DNA of 64,000 nucleotides from Pectobacterium wasabiae CFBP 3304 (GCF_001742185.1 NZ_CP015750.1:4092001-4156000); one strand, 5' to 3'; shown: positions 26,178 through 36,077, numbered from the stretch's first letter. Translations and numbers: made by a program. Notes: generated from the sequence alone by a model not told the origin.

Positions 26178-27173
26178 ATGAGCAAAATTGATTTAACGGG
26201 CGCGCACGACGCGTTGCTACATGTTCAGGATCTACGGGTAACGTTCAAGACGCAAGATGGGGACGTGACGGCGGTTAACGACTTGAACTTCACGCTCAAT
26301 GCCGGTGAAACACTGGGGATTGTCGGTGAATCAGGCTCGGGTAAATCGCAGACGGCGTTCGCGTTGATGGGATTGCTGGCCCGCAATGGCCGTATTGGTG
26401 GTTCGGCGCGTTTTCGTGGCAAAGAGATCCTCAATTTACCGGAAAATCAACTGAATAAGCTGCGTGCTGAAGAAATCAGTATGATTTTCCAGGATCCGAT
26501 GACCTCACTCAACCCTTACATGCGCGTCGGTGAACAACTGATGGAAGTGCTGATGTTGCACAAACGCCTGAGCAAAAGCGAAGCGTTTGAAGAGTCGGTC
26601 AAAATGCTGGATGCGGTCAAAATGCCGGAAGCGCGTAAGCGTATGAAGATGTATCCGCATGAGTTTTCCGGTGGGATGCGCCAGCGCGTGATGATTGCGA
26701 TGGCGCTGCTGTGCCGACCGAAACTGTTGATTGCCGATGAACCGACAACGGCATTGGATGTGACGGTTCAGGCGCAGATTATGACGCTATTGAACGACCT
26801 GAAGCGCGAGTTTAATACCGCTATCATCATGATCACGCATGATCTGGGCGTGGTTGCCGGTATTTGTGACAAAGTGCTGGTGATGTACGCGGGGCGCACC
26901 ATGGAATATGGTGTCGCACGCGATGTCTTTTATCATCCGAGCCACCCATATTCTGTTGGTCTGCTCAACGCTGTGCCGCGCCTGGATGCGGAAGATGAGG
27001 TGCTGGCGACCATTCCAGGTAATCCGCCTAACTTATTACGCTTGCCGAAAGGGTGCCCGTTCCAACCACGCTGCCCGTATTCAATGGATGTCTGCCACAG
27101 CACACCTGCATTGGAATCTTTTGGTGATGGCCGCTTGCGCGCCTGCTTTAGAGCGATTGAGGAGGTGGTATGA
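26178..27173 (+). CDS. oppD: Oligopeptide ABC transporter ATPase OppD
   Basis: 331-residue cytoplasmic ATPase driving peptide import. Walker A GESGSGKSQ (near residue 54), Q-loop in IFQDPMTSLNP, signature FSGGMRQRVMIAMALL, Walker B LLIADEPTTALDVT and switch His in ITHDLG are all intact. The C-terminal oligopeptide domain carries a cysteine cluster (CPFQPRCPYSMDVC...ACF) that binds an Fe-S cluster in characterised Dpp/Opp homologues. Its stop overlaps the oppF start (ATGA). Confidence 0.97.
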   Translation: MSKIDLTGAHDALLHVQDLRVTFKTQDGDVTAVNDLNFTLNAGETLGIVGESGSGKSQTAFALMGLLARNGRIGGSARFRGKEILNLPENQLNKLRAEEISMIFQDPMTSLNPYMRVGEQLMEVLMLHKRLSKSEAFEESVKMLDAVKMPEARKRMKMYPHEFSGGMRQRVMIAMALLCRPKLLIADEPTTALDVTVQAQIMTLLNDLKREFNTAIIMITHDLGVVAGICDKVLVMYAGRTMEYGVARDVFYHPSHPYSVGLLNAVPRLDAEDEVLATIPGNPPNLLRLPKGCPFQPRCPYSMDVCHSTPALESFGDGRLRACFRAIEEVV

Positions 27174-28198
27174 ACAACGCGGACGAAAAAAAGGTGTTAT
27201 TAGAAGTGGACGATCTGAAAGTTCACTTTGATGTCAGAGAAGATAAGCAGTGGTTCTGGCAGCCGCCTAAAAAACTGAAAGCGGTTGATGGCGTGACGTT
27301 GCGCTTATATGAAGGTGAAACGCTGGGTGTGGTAGGGGAGTCTGGCTGCGGTAAGTCTACGCTGGCGCGTGCCATTATCGGGCTGGTAAAAGCGACCGAC
27401 GGACGCGTCACCTGGTTGGGAAAAGACCTGCTGGGTATGAACGCCGATCAATGGCGTGCAGCACGTAGCGATATTCAGATGATATTTCAGGACCCGCTGG
27501 CGTCGCTGAATCCGCGTATGAATATCGGCGAAATTATTGCTGAGCCGTTGAAAGTTTATCATCCAGAGCTTGATCGACAGGCGGTAAAAGATCGCGTAAA
27601 AGCGATGATGCTGAAGGTTGGACTGTTGCCTAGCCTGATCAACCGCTATCCACATGAATTCTCTGGTGGCCAATGTCAGCGTATTGGTATCGCCCGCGCG
27701 CTGATTCTGGAGCCGAAGCTGATCATCTGTGATGAACCGGTTTCAGCCCTGGACGTATCGATCCAAGCACAGGTGGTTAACCTGCTCCGTCAATTACAGC
27801 GCGAAATGCGCCTGTCTCTGATTTTCATCGCTCATGACCTATCGGTAGTGAAACACATTTCCGATCGCGTATTAGTGATGTATCTGGGCCATGCGGTAGA
27901 GTTGGGAACTTACGATCAGGTTTATCAAAACCCGCAGCACCCGTATACCCGTGCGCTGATGTCCGCGGTGCCAATTCCCGATCCCGATCAGGAACGCAAC
28001 AAGAAGATACAGCTACTGGAAGGGGATTTGCCTTCACCGATCAATCCGCCATCCGGCTGCGTATTTTGCACCCGTTGTCCGGTTGTCGGCCCTGAGTGCT
28101 CGAAAACCCGTCCATTACTGGAAGGGAGTTTTACGCATGCAGTCTCATGCCTGAAGGTCGATCCGCAGGCGCTGTTACCGGAAACGGAAGCTCAGTAA
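27170..28198 (+). CDS. oppF: Oligopeptide ABC transporter ATPase OppF
   Basis: 342-residue second ATPase of the complex. Walker A GESGCGKST, Q-loop IFQDPLASLNPRM, signature FSGGQCQRIGIARAL, Walker B IICDEPVSALDVS and His in IAHDLS are intact. The C-terminal domain has the matching Cys set (CVFCTRCPVVGPEC...SC). Last gene of the operon, four-base overlap with oppD, and a strong terminator follows within 40 bases. Confidence 0.97.
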   Translation: MNNADEKKVLLEVDDLKVHFDVREDKQWFWQPPKKLKAVDGVTLRLYEGETLGVVGESGCGKSTLARAIIGLVKATDGRVTWLGKDLLGMNADQWRAARSDIQMIFQDPLASLNPRMNIGEIIAEPLKVYHPELDRQAVKDRVKAMMLKVGLLPSLINRYPHEFSGGQCQRIGIARALILEPKLIICDEPVSALDVSIQAQVVNLLRQLQREMRLSLIFIAHDLSVVKHISDRVLVMYLGHAVELGTYDQVYQNPQHPYTRALMSAVPIPDPDQERNKKIQLLEGDLPSPINPPSGCVFCTRCPVVGPECSKTRPLLEGSFTHAVSCLKVDPQALLPETEAQ

Positions 28199-28226
28199 CC
28201 CGTTTTATCGGTTACTGATGTAAAAA

Positions 28227-28250
28227 AGGCGTCTCCTGTGGGAGACGCCT
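28227..28250. terminator. Terminator of the opp operon
   Basis: AGGCGTCTCC (28227-28236) and GGAGACGCCT (28241-28250) form a perfect 10-bp stem with a TGTG loop. Flanking A-run (28222-28227) gives a U-tract on the minus strand, so it probably also terminates the convergent yciU. Confidence 0.88.
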
Positions 28251-28269
28251 TGTGTTTAAGCGAGATAAC

Positions 28270-28593
28270 TTATTCTTTCCACAGAATGTGGCAAAGTTTG
28301 TGGTCTTTTTCCCGGCAAATCAGCACGCGGGCAAAAATATCGGTAATTTCTTCACCGTCTTGTTCGGCCAGCCCAATCACGACTTCGGCAAAGAAATCAG
28401 GGTTCAGGTCGAAATCAACGTGCTCAGCCCAGTCTTCCGCAGGGTCAAATAACTCAGCGCCGCCGCGTTCTTCGAATTGCAGATTGAACAGCAAAATGTC
28501 TGCCGGATCGAGATTGTCAGCGGCCAGTTCCAGGAAGATATCGTAGGCCTGTTCTAATGCTTCGTCTTCGGTCAGGCGGTTATTCAAATCCAT
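28270..28593 (-). CDS. yciU: YciU / HI1450-family acidic protein (DUF440)
   Basis: 107-residue, strongly acidic protein (many Asp/Glu: [45 protein letters not shown]) of the DUF440 family. The H. influenzae homologue HI1450 resembles a double-stranded DNA mimic, but the physiological target is not known. Near-identical to E. coli YciU, whose gene also lies between opp and cls. Confidence 0.93.
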   Translation of the reverse strand: MDLNNRLTEDEALEQAYDIFLELAADNLDPADILLFNLQFEERGGAELFDPAEDWAEHVDFDLNPDFFAEVVIGLAEQDGEEITDIFARVLICREKDHKLCHILWKE

Positions 28594-28649
28594 AAAGCGG
28601 TTCCTGTTAAATTCCCAATAGCCTTATTAGAACACGGGAAAACGCGTAT

Positions 28650-30110
28650 TTATAGCAGGGGGCTGAAAAAGTAGAACAGCCGCTCGACGATGCGCTGCCA
28701 GTAAGGACGGTTTTGCCACAACGTCGCATCCAACAGGCGCGAACGGGCGATATAGTCTTCCTGTACGCAGGCTAAATCGCTGCCGAATCCGGCATCATCG
28801 ATCACCAGCGTAATTTCAAAATTCAGCCACAGGCTGCGCATATCGAGATTCACTGTACCGACCAGGCTGAGTTGCCCATCGACCAGCACGCTTTTGGTAT
28901 GCAGCAGTCCATCCTTGAATTGATAAATTTTTACGCCTGCGGCAAGCAGTTCCGTGAAGAATGCACGGCTGGCCCAGCCGACCAGTACGGAGTCATTTTT
29001 GTGTGGAACAATAATGCTGACATCGACCCCGCGCTGAGCGGCAGTACAGATGGCATGTAGCAGGTCATCGCTGGGGACGAAATAGGGGGTCGTCATGATT
29101 AGCTGCTTACGCGCCGAATACACGGATGTCAGCAGCGCCTGATGAATCATTTCTTCAGGGTAGCCAGGGCCTGAAGCGATAACCTGAATGGTGTGGCCGC
29201 TCTCCTGCTCGAATGGCATGACGTTAACATCTGGCGGCGGTGGAAGCAGGCGTTTACCCGTTTCCATTTCCCAGTCGCAGCAGTAAATAATTCCCAGCGT
29301 GGTCGCTACCGGACCTTCAATACGCGCCATCAGGTCAATCCATTGTCCAACGCCAGCATCTTGCTTGAAGAAACGGGGATCGACCATATTCATGCTGCCG
29401 GTATAGGCGATGCGGTTGTCGATCAGGATGATTTTACGGTGCTGTCGCAAATCCATGCGACGTAGGAAGGCACGAAACAGATTCACTTTCAGCGCTTCAA
29501 CCACTTCTATTCCTGTGGTGCGCATCAGTTCGGGATGCTGCTGGCGGAAGAATTGTACGCTACCGGCAGAGTCCAACAAAATGCGGCAATGTACACCGCG
29601 ACGCGCCGCGGCGATAAGGGAAGAGGTAACTTGCTCAACCAGTCCACCGGGTTGCCAGATATAAAACACCATCTCGATGTTGTTACGTGCGAGTTCAATA
29701 TCACGCAATAACGCTTTAATGGTGTCATCAAATGTGGTCATCAATTGCAGTTGGTTGCCTTTAACACCACCAACGCCTTGCCGACGTTCACAAAGCTGGA
29801 ATAGCGCGCTAGCGACTTCACTGTTTTCCGTCGCGAAAATACGACGGTATTCCTTTAATTCGCGCAGCCATTTTGCCGTTGATGGCCACATTTTACTGGC
29901 ACGTTCAGCCCGACGTTTACCGAGATGGAGTTCGCCAAACGAAAGATAAGCGACAATACCGACAAGTGGCAGAATATAAATCACCAGCAGCCAGGCCATC
30001 GCTGAAGGCACCGCCCGGCGTTTCATCAGAATACGCAAGGTCACACCTGCGATCAGCAACCAGTAGCTAAAAACCAGTAGCCAACTTATTACGGTATAAA
30101 ATGTCGACAT
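28650..30110 (-). CDS. clsA: Cardiolipin synthase A
   Basis: Inner-membrane enzyme making cardiolipin from two phosphatidylglycerols. 486 residues, same as E. coli ClsA. Two N-terminal helices (about 7-28 and 38-58) precede two phospholipase-D domains, each with an intact HKD motif: His224-Lys226-Asp231 in [15 protein letters not shown] and His404-Lys406-Asp411 in [15 protein letters not shown]. It follows yciU on the same strand with a 56-bp gap. Length and two helices distinguish it from ClsB and ClsC. Confidence 0.97.
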   Translation of the reverse strand: MSTFYTVISWLLVFSYWLLIAGVTLRILMKRRAVPSAMAWLLVIYILPLVGIVAYLSFGELHLGKRRAERASKMWPSTAKWLRELKEYRRIFATENSEVASALFQLCERRQGVGGVKGNQLQLMTTFDDTIKALLRDIELARNNIEMVFYIWQPGGLVEQVTSSLIAAARRGVHCRILLDSAGSVQFFRQQHPELMRTTGIEVVEALKVNLFRAFLRRMDLRQHRKIILIDNRIAYTGSMNMVDPRFFKQDAGVGQWIDLMARIEGPVATTLGIIYCCDWEMETGKRLLPPPPDVNVMPFEQESGHTIQVIASGPGYPEEMIHQALLTSVYSARKQLIMTTPYFVPSDDLLHAICTAAQRGVDVSIIVPHKNDSVLVGWASRAFFTELLAAGVKIYQFKDGLLHTKSVLVDGQLSLVGTVNLDMRSLWLNFEITLVIDDAGFGSDLACVQEDYIARSRLLDATLWQNRPYWQRIVERLFYFFSPLL

Positions 30111-30200
30111 AAAAGCAGCACAGTTCCCTTCTGCAAAGAATTAACAAAGTGTACGCATAGATTTACAAAAGGGGAAATGCCTTTCCTCTGAATATCTCTG

Positions 30201-30294
30201 TTATATTTCAAGCGGCATATACGTTGGCTTCACTCAAATACTCTGCCATTGTTGACTCATGTTTTGTCATGCAGCCTGAATTATTGAAGGTATA
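30201..30294. repeat. Degenerate ERIC-type remnant
   Basis: The ends resemble ERIC termini (TTATATTTCAAGCGGCATATACGTTGGCT at the left and GCAGCCTGAATTATTGAAGGTATA at the right, written here in part) around about 40 bases of unrelated sequence. It lies between clsA and yciY and appears old and diverged. Confidence 0.5.
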
Positions 30295-30399
30295 AAACTT
30301 CTGAGTAAGAAGAGAATGCCGAAGGAGTGATTCACTGATTGTCGTCACGCATGAGGAGGTTATAATGCTCAACGCGAGTGGATTAACAAGAGTCGCATC

Positions 30400-30576
30400 A
30401 TGAAACGCAGTCGGAATGAAGTGGGCCGTTGGCGGATGTTACGTCAGGTCCAGCGTAGAAGAAGTCGCTGGTTGGAAGCGCAGTCGCGCACCTATCGCCA
30501 TATTCGCTCTGCTCGTTATTTGCAGCAGAAGCACCAACGGCGGGCGTTACTCTATGCGGTAGCCTACGAGTGGTAA
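30400..30576 (+). CDS. yciY: YciY, small basic protein
   Basis: 58-residue protein, very rich in Arg (MKRSRNEVGRWRMLRQVQRR at the N-terminus), soluble, with no signal or membrane segment. The first half matches E. coli YciY (57 residues), whose gene also lies next to cls; function unknown. Conservation of the N-terminal basic block and a dedicated terminator ten bases after the stop argue that it is a real gene. GAGG at about 30355 is too far to be its ribosome site; the closer AACAAGAG is weak. Confidence 0.82.
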   Translation: MKRSRNEVGRWRMLRQVQRRRSRWLEAQSRTYRHIRSARYLQQKHQRRALLYAVAYEW

Positions 30577-30585
30577 GTCAGTGAG

Positions 30586-30619
30586 AAAAATAGCGGCCCG
30601 AAATATGGTCGCTATTTTT
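30586..30619. terminator. Bidirectional terminator between yciY and the chemoreceptor gene
   Basis: AAAAATAGCG (30586-30595) pairs with CGCTATTTTT (30610-30619) and is followed by a further T. A/T runs on both ends suit both the + strand yciY and the minus-strand receptor gene. Confidence 0.85.
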
Positions 30620-30650
30620 TATCACGCTATTGGCTTATTTTATTTTCGAC

Positions 30651-32324
30651 TCATCCCACCATTGGAAGACGTTGAGTCATTTCTCTCTGGTCAATCATCA
30701 GATTAACGTCATGCTCTGTCGAGGGAAGGAGAAACAATGATACTGAGGCATTGAGACGTTCCGTTTGCTCCAGCAGTGAGGTGAAGGTGTGCGCGGAGGC
30801 TTCAACCTGGCCCGCATTTTCTCTGACGGTGTCGTTCAGTGTGCTGAGTCGAGCCGTCACTTCATGAATGCTTTCATTTTGCTGGTGCGATATTTCCGAT
30901 ATTTCGCTCAGAAACGTGCCTGTTCCTTTCGCTGTCTGAATAATGTTCTGTAGGCTGTCGTTCAGCTTGTTTACCAGCCGTGTTCCCGCGGTTACGCTGT
31001 TGTCTGAATCACGGATCAGCACATTAATATTCTGCGCAGAGTGACTGCTTTGCGAAGCCAGCGTGCCAACTTCTCGTGCGACAACAGCGAACCCGCGTCC
31101 CATTGCCCCAGCCCGTGCGGCTTCAATCGCTGCATTCAGGGACAAAATGTGAGTCTGGAATGCGACGTTTTCAATCATCCTAATCGCTTCCGTCATTTCT
31201 CGCGTTCTACCTGCGATGTCTGACATCGCTGCCTTGACGTCATTCATCATCGTTTCACCCTGTGTGGCAATTTTGCTGGTGTCTTCCGCATGCAAATTGG
31301 CCTGTTGGGTATGCTGGGTATTTTTTTCCAGATGTTGGCTGAGCTGAATAACGTGTTCAGTCGTGGCTTTAAGCTCACGAGATTGGCGATTCGCCTGCTC
31401 AGAAAGTTGATGATTATCCGCAGCGACGCGATCGACCTGTGCCACCATGTGGTCAACGCCCTGACGAACCTGATTAACTAACGTGACCAAGCCTTCCTGC
31501 ATTTGAATGACGTTGGTATTAAGCTGCTCAACTTCGCGTGTGCCGCGGGTCTCTGTGCTGACCGAATGAGAAAGATCGCCAGCGGCAATCCGTTTTAAAT
31601 GGGCAATGATTTGTGTCAGGGGGCGAATAATGATTCGATTCACGGCAATCCACACTGCGATGGCGATCGCCAGTAAGAGCCCCAGTACTGTGATAAAAAT
31701 GGTTTTCGCGCGATCGAGAGAGGATAAGAATTGTTGACCATGCTGCTTTTGTAGTGCATCGGTATCTTGCAGATAGTGCGAATATTTTTGGGTAAAATCG
31801 CTTTGGTAGGCCTGAATCGGGACAGCAAAAAAGATATCGATCTGGTTAGTGGTCTTGATTCCTTCGGCCAGTTCGACCAGCCCGGAATAAAGCTGGTTGT
31901 AACTTTTTTTCAAATCGGCAAAGGCTGGTGTGTCCGCTTCATCTGTCGTGGCTGTCCCCAGTAGCTGGTAGTGCGCTTGTGCTTGTTTCAGAGACACTTC
32001 CGCTTCATCCATCAGGCTATGCCAACTGCCTTCAGATCCTGTTTCTTTGTCTACCAGCAGATAAATACCCGCGCGGTTAAGTTTGTCGCTGGCATTCATC
32101 ACTTCCATCCGTGCTTTATCCATTACCGCTTGTTGCTGTCGAAGGCCCTCATTCGCGGAGATATCCTGTCGGACCTGTGTCATCGTTTGAGAAATAACGC
32201 CGATAGAAACCAATTGCAATAAAGAAAATAACCCAATGATCAATAACAATCCGGAGAGAATACTTAAGCGATGACGGCGGCGGAGAGTAGCAATTCCGTT
32301 TCGCAAAACCGCAGGCATTAACAT
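30651..32324 (-). CDS. Methyl-accepting chemotaxis protein
   Basis: 557-residue chemoreceptor. TM1 at about residues 20-40, a periplasmic four-helix-bundle ligand domain (about 41-205), TM2 at about 208-228, a HAMP domain (about 229-282) and a long cytoplasmic coiled coil with the highly conserved tip IENVAFQTHILSLNAAIEAARAG. Ligand unknown. The C-terminus (QREMTQRLPMVG) lacks the NWETF-type CheR/CheB tether found in Tar and Tsr, so adaptation would need help from other receptors. It occupies the place where E. coli has kch. Start may be the ATG at 32318 rather than 32324. Confidence 0.92.
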   Translation of the reverse strand: MLMPAVLRNGIATLRRRHRLSILSGLLLIIGLFSLLQLVSIGVISQTMTQVRQDISANEGLRQQQAVMDKARMEVMNASDKLNRAGIYLLVDKETGSEGSWHSLMDEAEVSLKQAQAHYQLLGTATTDEADTPAFADLKKSYNQLYSGLVELAEGIKTTNQIDIFFAVPIQAYQSDFTQKYSHYLQDTDALQKQHGQQFLSSLDRAKTIFITVLGLLLAIAIAVWIAVNRIIIRPLTQIIAHLKRIAAGDLSHSVSTETRGTREVEQLNTNVIQMQEGLVTLVNQVRQGVDHMVAQVDRVAADNHQLSEQANRQSRELKATTEHVIQLSQHLEKNTQHTQQANLHAEDTSKIATQGETMMNDVKAAMSDIAGRTREMTEAIRMIENVAFQTHILSLNAAIEAARAGAMGRGFAVVAREVGTLASQSSHSAQNINVLIRDSDNSVTAGTRLVNKLNDSLQNIIQTAKGTGTFLSEISEISHQQNESIHEVTARLSTLNDTVRENAGQVEASAHTFTSLLEQTERLNASVSLFLLPSTEHDVNLMIDQREMTQRLPMVG

Positions 32325-32456
32325 GATTGTTGACCCTTTATAGATGAATAGCGGTCAAACTATCACGGTTAAATGACTAAAATATTTCAGCTTTTGGCGG
32401 GGAGGTAAGAGGCCATGATTTTTTGTGTGTAACCATGACCTGTATCAATCGAATGT

Positions 32457-32753
32457 TTAAAACACTTTTTTGAAGGGTTTCACGCTGACGTGTTGATAGA
32501 CACCGGCTGCAATATAGGGGTCGGCGTCGGCCCATGCTGTTGCCTCATCCAGCGACGCGAATTCGGCGATAATGACAGAACCGCTAAAACCAGCCTGACC
32601 GGGATCTTCGCTGTCGATAGCCGGTAACGGGCCCGCAGTAATGAGTCGCCCCTGATCGCGTAATATCTGTAAACGGGCAAGATGGTCTGGTCTGACTGAC
32701 AGGCGTTTCGCTAAGGAATCAACATTATCTTCAGCATAAATGACATAGAGCAT
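32457..32753 (-). CDS. yciI: YciI family protein
   Basis: 98-residue member of the YciI/dimeric alpha-beta barrel family, start [22 protein letters not shown] and end [11 protein letters not shown] as in E. coli YciI (98). The conserved His/Asp pair ([15 protein letters not shown]) suggests an enzyme, but none is proven for the E. coli protein. I set the start at 32753; the frame stays open to 32981, but that extension overlaps the tonB promoter and is not conserved. Divergent from tonB. Confidence 0.93.
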   Translation of the reverse strand: MLYVIYAEDNVDSLAKRLSVRPDHLARLQILRDQGRLITAGPLPAIDSEDPGQAGFSGSVIIAEFASLDEATAWADADPYIAAGVYQHVSVKPFKKVF

Positions 32754-32960
32754 AGCGGCCTCACGGGTAGGAAGGTAGATTCTCGCGTTCGGGATTCCGG
32801 GTAGGGTTCCCCAACTGCCAAACACTATCGGTAAGATAAACGTGTTTCTACTATCATACGTGATGTTGTTTGAAGACAATAGCTCGAGGACAATAGGTTG
32901 ATCTGCCAGAGTAATCCCCCCACGATTTCTGTTTTTTTTACAATTCCACGGGTTGTTATT

Positions 32961-32983
32961 GAATATGATTGCTATTTGCATTT
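32961..32983 (+). promoter_or_regulatory. Probable Fur box in the tonB promoter
   Basis: GAATATGATTGCTATTTGCATTT, 35-57 bases before the tonB ATG, resembles both the Fur consensus GATAATGATAATCATTATC in part (AATATGATTGC-type half) and the sequence at the E. coli tonB promoter (GATTGCTATTTGCATTT). Iron repression is established for enteric tonB; the exact site here is inferred. Confidence 0.6.
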
Positions 32984-33017
32984 AAACTTGGGCGGCATAA
33001 GAGGATAAAGACAGACT

Positions 33018-33773
33018 ATGCCGCAAAAAAAATTTTTTTTAACCCGCCGTTACTCATGGCCATTCGTACTTTCAGTTGGTTTCCACGGTTCACTGATTGC
33101 AGGTTTGCTGTACGCTTCGTTTAATAATTCAATCGAATTACCGCAGGAGTCTAAACCCATCAGCGTTGTGATGGTGAATCCCGCAACTTACGAAGCGGCA
33201 CCTGCTGCTAAATCAGCCCCTGAACCAGAGCCTGTTAAGCAGCCAGAACCTGAGCCGGAACCGATTCCAGAACCGGAACCCGTGCCGCAGCCGGTAGTGA
33301 TACCGTTACCCGAACCAAAGCCCAAGCCGAAACCTAAACCGGAGCCTAAGCCCGTGAAGAAGGTTGAGCAGCCGAAGCCGGTTAAGCGTGAGCCGACCGT
33401 TGAAAAACAGCCACCTTCGCCGTTTACCAGCGAAGAGCCGACGCGCAATGTTAATAATGCGCCAGTGAAACAGGCGCCTGCACCAGCAGCAAGCTCGCAG
33501 TCGAGTGGGCCACGTCCGCTGAGCCGTGCGCAGCCACAGTATCCGGCTCGTGCGTTCTCTCTACGCGTTGAAGGGCGAGTAAAAATGCAGTTTGATGTGG
33601 ATGAGTCCGGGCGCGTTGACAACGTTCGGGTACTTTCTGCTGAACCGCGCAATATGTTCGAACGTGACATCAAACAGGCGATGCGTAAATGGCGTTACGA
33701 AGCGAGCAAGCCAGGTAAAGATCTGGTTGTGACCATCGTGTTTAAAATTGATGGTGGGGCGGCGGTCGAATAA
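33018..33773 (+). CDS. tonB: Energy transducer TonB
   Basis: Couples the proton-motive force (via ExbB-ExbD) to outer-membrane receptors for siderophores and vitamin B12. 251 residues: N-terminal membrane anchor (about 12-33, with the conserved Ser/His face [13 protein letters not shown]), a periplasmic Pro-rich spacer with Glu-Pro repeats then Lys-Pro repeats (about 65-125), and a C-terminal domain (about 160-250) containing [21 protein letters not shown] and the YEASKPG loop. AGAGG lies before the ATG. Followed by a strong terminator. Confidence 0.96.
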   Translation: MPQKKFFLTRRYSWPFVLSVGFHGSLIAGLLYASFNNSIELPQESKPISVVMVNPATYEAAPAAKSAPEPEPVKQPEPEPEPIPEPEPVPQPVVIPLPEPKPKPKPKPEPKPVKKVEQPKPVKREPTVEKQPPSPFTSEEPTRNVNNAPVKQAPAPAASSQSSGPRPLSRAQPQYPARAFSLRVEGRVKMQFDVDESGRVDNVRVLSAEPRNMFERDIKQAMRKWRYEASKPGKDLVVTIVFKIDGGAAVE

Positions 33774-33797
33774 CACTCGCCAATACACAAAAAGAAG

Positions 33798-33828
33798 CGG
33801 GGCGTCATTTTTGATAGATGACGCCCCG
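33798..33828. terminator. Bidirectional terminator between tonB and yciA
   Basis: CGGGGCGTCAT (33798-33808) pairs with ATGACGCCCCG (33818-33828), followed by TTTTCG on the + strand, with AAAAAG before the stem. It lies between convergent tonB and yciA. Confidence 0.9.
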
Positions 33829-33913
33829 TTTTCGTTAATTCTGTATACCCGGCAATCATTCCAGACAGATGACGTCGTACTGACACCACAAGCGCTCCGC
33901 CTGATGTCTGACG

Positions 33914-34336
33914 TTACTCGCTTGGCGTGAAGTTGCTTTTACCGACGGGCAGCTCACGTGGATGGCCTTCTTCATCAACGGCGACGTAGGTGAATAACGC
34001 TTCGGTGGCCCGATAGCGTTGGCCAATGGGTTCAGAGGAGACTTTCTTTACCCAGACTTCAACGTTTATGTTAATGGAGCTACGGCCAGTACGTAAGCAA
34101 CGCGCATAACAGCAAACCACATCGCCGACGGCGACAGGTTTTAAGAACGACATCCCATCAACTCTTACGGTAACGACACGCCCTTCGGCGATTTCTTTTG
34201 CCAAAATCGCGCCGCCGATATCCATTTGCGACATCAACCAGCCACCAAAAATATCCCCATTTGCATTGGTGTCGGCTGGCATTGCCAGCGTGCGGAGAAC
34301 CAGTTCACCCTGTGGTAACACGTTTTGTATGCTCAT
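33914..34336 (-). CDS. yciA: Acyl-CoA thioesterase YciA
   Basis: 140-residue hotdog-fold thioesterase hydrolysing a broad range of acyl-CoAs. Conserved MPADTNANGDIFGGWLMSQMD (partly quoted: NANGDIFGGW) provides the catalytic Asn/Asp, and VAVGDVVCCYARC follows. The E. coli protein has 132 residues; the C-terminal tail (PVGKSNFTPSE) is a little longer here. Same strand as yciB, 22 bp away; in E. coli the genes are also adjacent. Confidence 0.94.
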   Translation of the reverse strand: MSIQNVLPQGELVLRTLAMPADTNANGDIFGGWLMSQMDIGGAILAKEIAEGRVVTVRVDGMSFLKPVAVGDVVCCYARCLRTGRSSININVEVWVKKVSSEPIGQRYRATEALFTYVAVDEEGHPRELPVGKSNFTPSE

Positions 34337-34358
34337 TGTGTATGCCTCGGTTTAGCGA

Positions 34359-34925
34359 TTACTGTTGCTCGCTTTTTTCTTCTTCTGATTTCTCTGGGTC
34401 GTTGGGTAAGTGGCGATAAATATAGACGCCACTTACCAGCGTAAACAGCAGCGTCACACCGGTTAGTCCAAAGACTTTGAAATTCACCCAAACGCTTTGC
34501 GGTAGCCAGAAAGCAATATAGATGTTAACCAACCCGCACACCAGAAAGAACATAGCCCAGGCGAAATTGAGTTTCCCCCAAACAGGCTGTGGCAAGGTCA
34601 ACTCTTTACCCAGCATCTTCTGAATCAGGGTCTGTTTCATGACAAACTGACTAACCAGCAGGGCAATGGCAAACAAGGCGTAGATGATGGTCACTTTCCA
34701 TTTAATAAACAGATCGTTATGGAATACCAGCGTTAGCGAACCAAAAACGACGACCATGGCAAAGGTGACCAGCGTCATTTTCTCTATTTTACGGTAGATC
34801 ACCCAGGTTACCGCGAGTGACAGCGCCGTTGCCGCAATCAGTGCACCCGATGCGATATAGATGTCATAAAGTTTATAGGCCGCAAAAAAAACGACCAACG
34901 GTATAAAATCAAGAAGTTGCTTCAT
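34359..34925 (-). CDS. yciB: Inner-membrane septation protein A (YciB)
   Basis: 188-residue polytopic membrane protein, about five helices ([23 protein letters not shown] at the start). E. coli YciB (179) interacts with cell-elongation and division proteins and affects envelope integrity; the biochemical activity is unknown. The C-terminal tail is charged ([13 protein letters not shown]). Second gene of the yciC-yciB-yciA set. Confidence 0.93.
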   Translation of the reverse strand: MKQLLDFIPLVVFFAAYKLYDIYIASGALIAATALSLAVTWVIYRKIEKMTLVTFAMVVVFGSLTLVFHNDLFIKWKVTIIYALFAIALLVSQFVMKQTLIQKMLGKELTLPQPVWGKLNFAWAMFFLVCGLVNIYIAFWLPQSVWVNFKVFGLTGVTLLFTLVSGVYIYRHLPNDPEKSEEEKSEQQ

Positions 34926-35122
34926 TATATCAATCCATCACTCAACAGTGTCGTAATCATAACCCGCAAGAGTTATCCGGTAGCTCACGCCATTATCCTT
35001 TATTGTGGATCACCATTCCCGAGATATTGTAATAATTTGCAGAGAATTACGATTGGGTTGGTAGCGGTCGGGGATCTGCGAAGCCTATGTCAGTTCGTTA
35101 TGACATAGGCAAGGCGCGACGA

Positions 35123-35878
35123 TTAAGCACGCAGCAGCATATAAAGGCGGAATAGATAAATGAGCAGGATAGCGGAAATCAGGTTGCCGAGCCCATTTAG
35201 CACCACGGCCATTACCGTTGGTGATGAGATCGGTAACAGGGATACGAGTAACAAGATAACGATCTTCGTTAGTATCCACGTCACAATCGCGGAGGCGGTA
35301 ATGCGTAAATTATCGTAAGCCAACCTGGCGCTGAGTTTTATCGCATGAAACACGCCACTTTTCTCTGCCACTATAATCACGGGGGACAAGCATAATGCAA
35401 TCGCCAGTAAAATGCCGGGAACAACAAAAAGCACTATGCCGAGTGGGATGAGCAAGATGCAGAGTAAGAGAAAAATAAACAATTTAAGTAAAAAAGGTGT
35501 CGATGCCCCAATAGCACGTAGCGCACTGGTTCGTTGTCCATTAGAAACCAACTGGATCAACATTAACACCCCGCCGACCAGTAATGAGTTGCCGATTAAT
35601 GTAGAAAAAATATCGGCTACCGAAATTTTCAGTAACACGTTTTTCTGTTCTGACGTCAGTTGCTGGACCAGGTCCATCAAGCCGATCTTGGCTGAAGCTG
35701 GAAAGTCATCATTAATGGACTGTAGCAGAATCTGTAATTCATCCACTGAGGGCAAAAAGGCGTTATTCATGGTGACAGTAATGAATGCCGTTAACAGTGA
35801 CATCATTAGGATGCTGATGAACTGGTTGCGGGTAAAATTCATTGCGTCACGGTATAGCGCGGTGGCCGTGATAGGCAT
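35123..35878 (-). CDS. yciC: YciC family membrane protein (UPF0259)
   Basis: 251-residue inner-membrane protein with about six helices; function unknown, although E. coli yciC is genetically linked to yciB. The ATG at 35878 gives [20 protein letters not shown], aligned with E. coli YciC (247), and is preceded by AAGGAGCC. An open frame continues to 35953 but is not conserved. Ends RLYMLLRA like E. coli. Divergent from ompW. Confidence 0.92.
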   Translation of the reverse strand: MPITATALYRDAMNFTRNQFISILMMSLLTAFITVTMNNAFLPSVDELQILLQSINDDFPASAKIGLMDLVQQLTSEQKNVLLKISVADIFSTLIGNSLLVGGVLMLIQLVSNGQRTSALRAIGASTPFLLKLFIFLLLCILLIPLGIVLFVVPGILLAIALCLSPVIIVAEKSGVFHAIKLSARLAYDNLRITASAIVTWILTKIVILLLVSLLPISSPTVMAVVLNGLGNLISAILLIYLFRLYMLLRA

Positions 35879-36063
35879 GCAGGCTCCTTGAAAAATAAAT
35901 CGACAGAAAGAACTTAACTTACGATTGTAACCTGTTAATTCGTGCTGTGGCACCCCATCAACGATGCAATGCTGCTTTTCCCTTCGTTACGGATCAATGT
36001 GGCATGGTTACCCATTGTCATTTTCCTCGTTATCAATGACACGTTTTATACATTTCGCTACTT

Positions 36064-36077
36064 TTGATCTAGATCAA
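36064..36077 (+). promoter_or_regulatory. Perfect FNR-type site upstream of ompW
   Basis: TTGATCTAGATCAA exactly matches the FNR consensus TTGAT-N4-ATCAA and is a perfect 14-bp palindrome. It lies 147 bases before the ompW ATG in a 345-bp intergenic region (35879-36223) with otherwise AT-rich sequence. FNR control of ompW is known in enterics, so anaerobic regulation is a reasonable inference; it could also act on divergent yciC. Confidence 0.75.

Noticed and set aside
33188..33673. 161-codon Gly/Ser-rich frame antisense to tonB
   Set aside because: It is the complement of the Glu-Pro/Lys-Pro repeat region of TonB and has no independent features.
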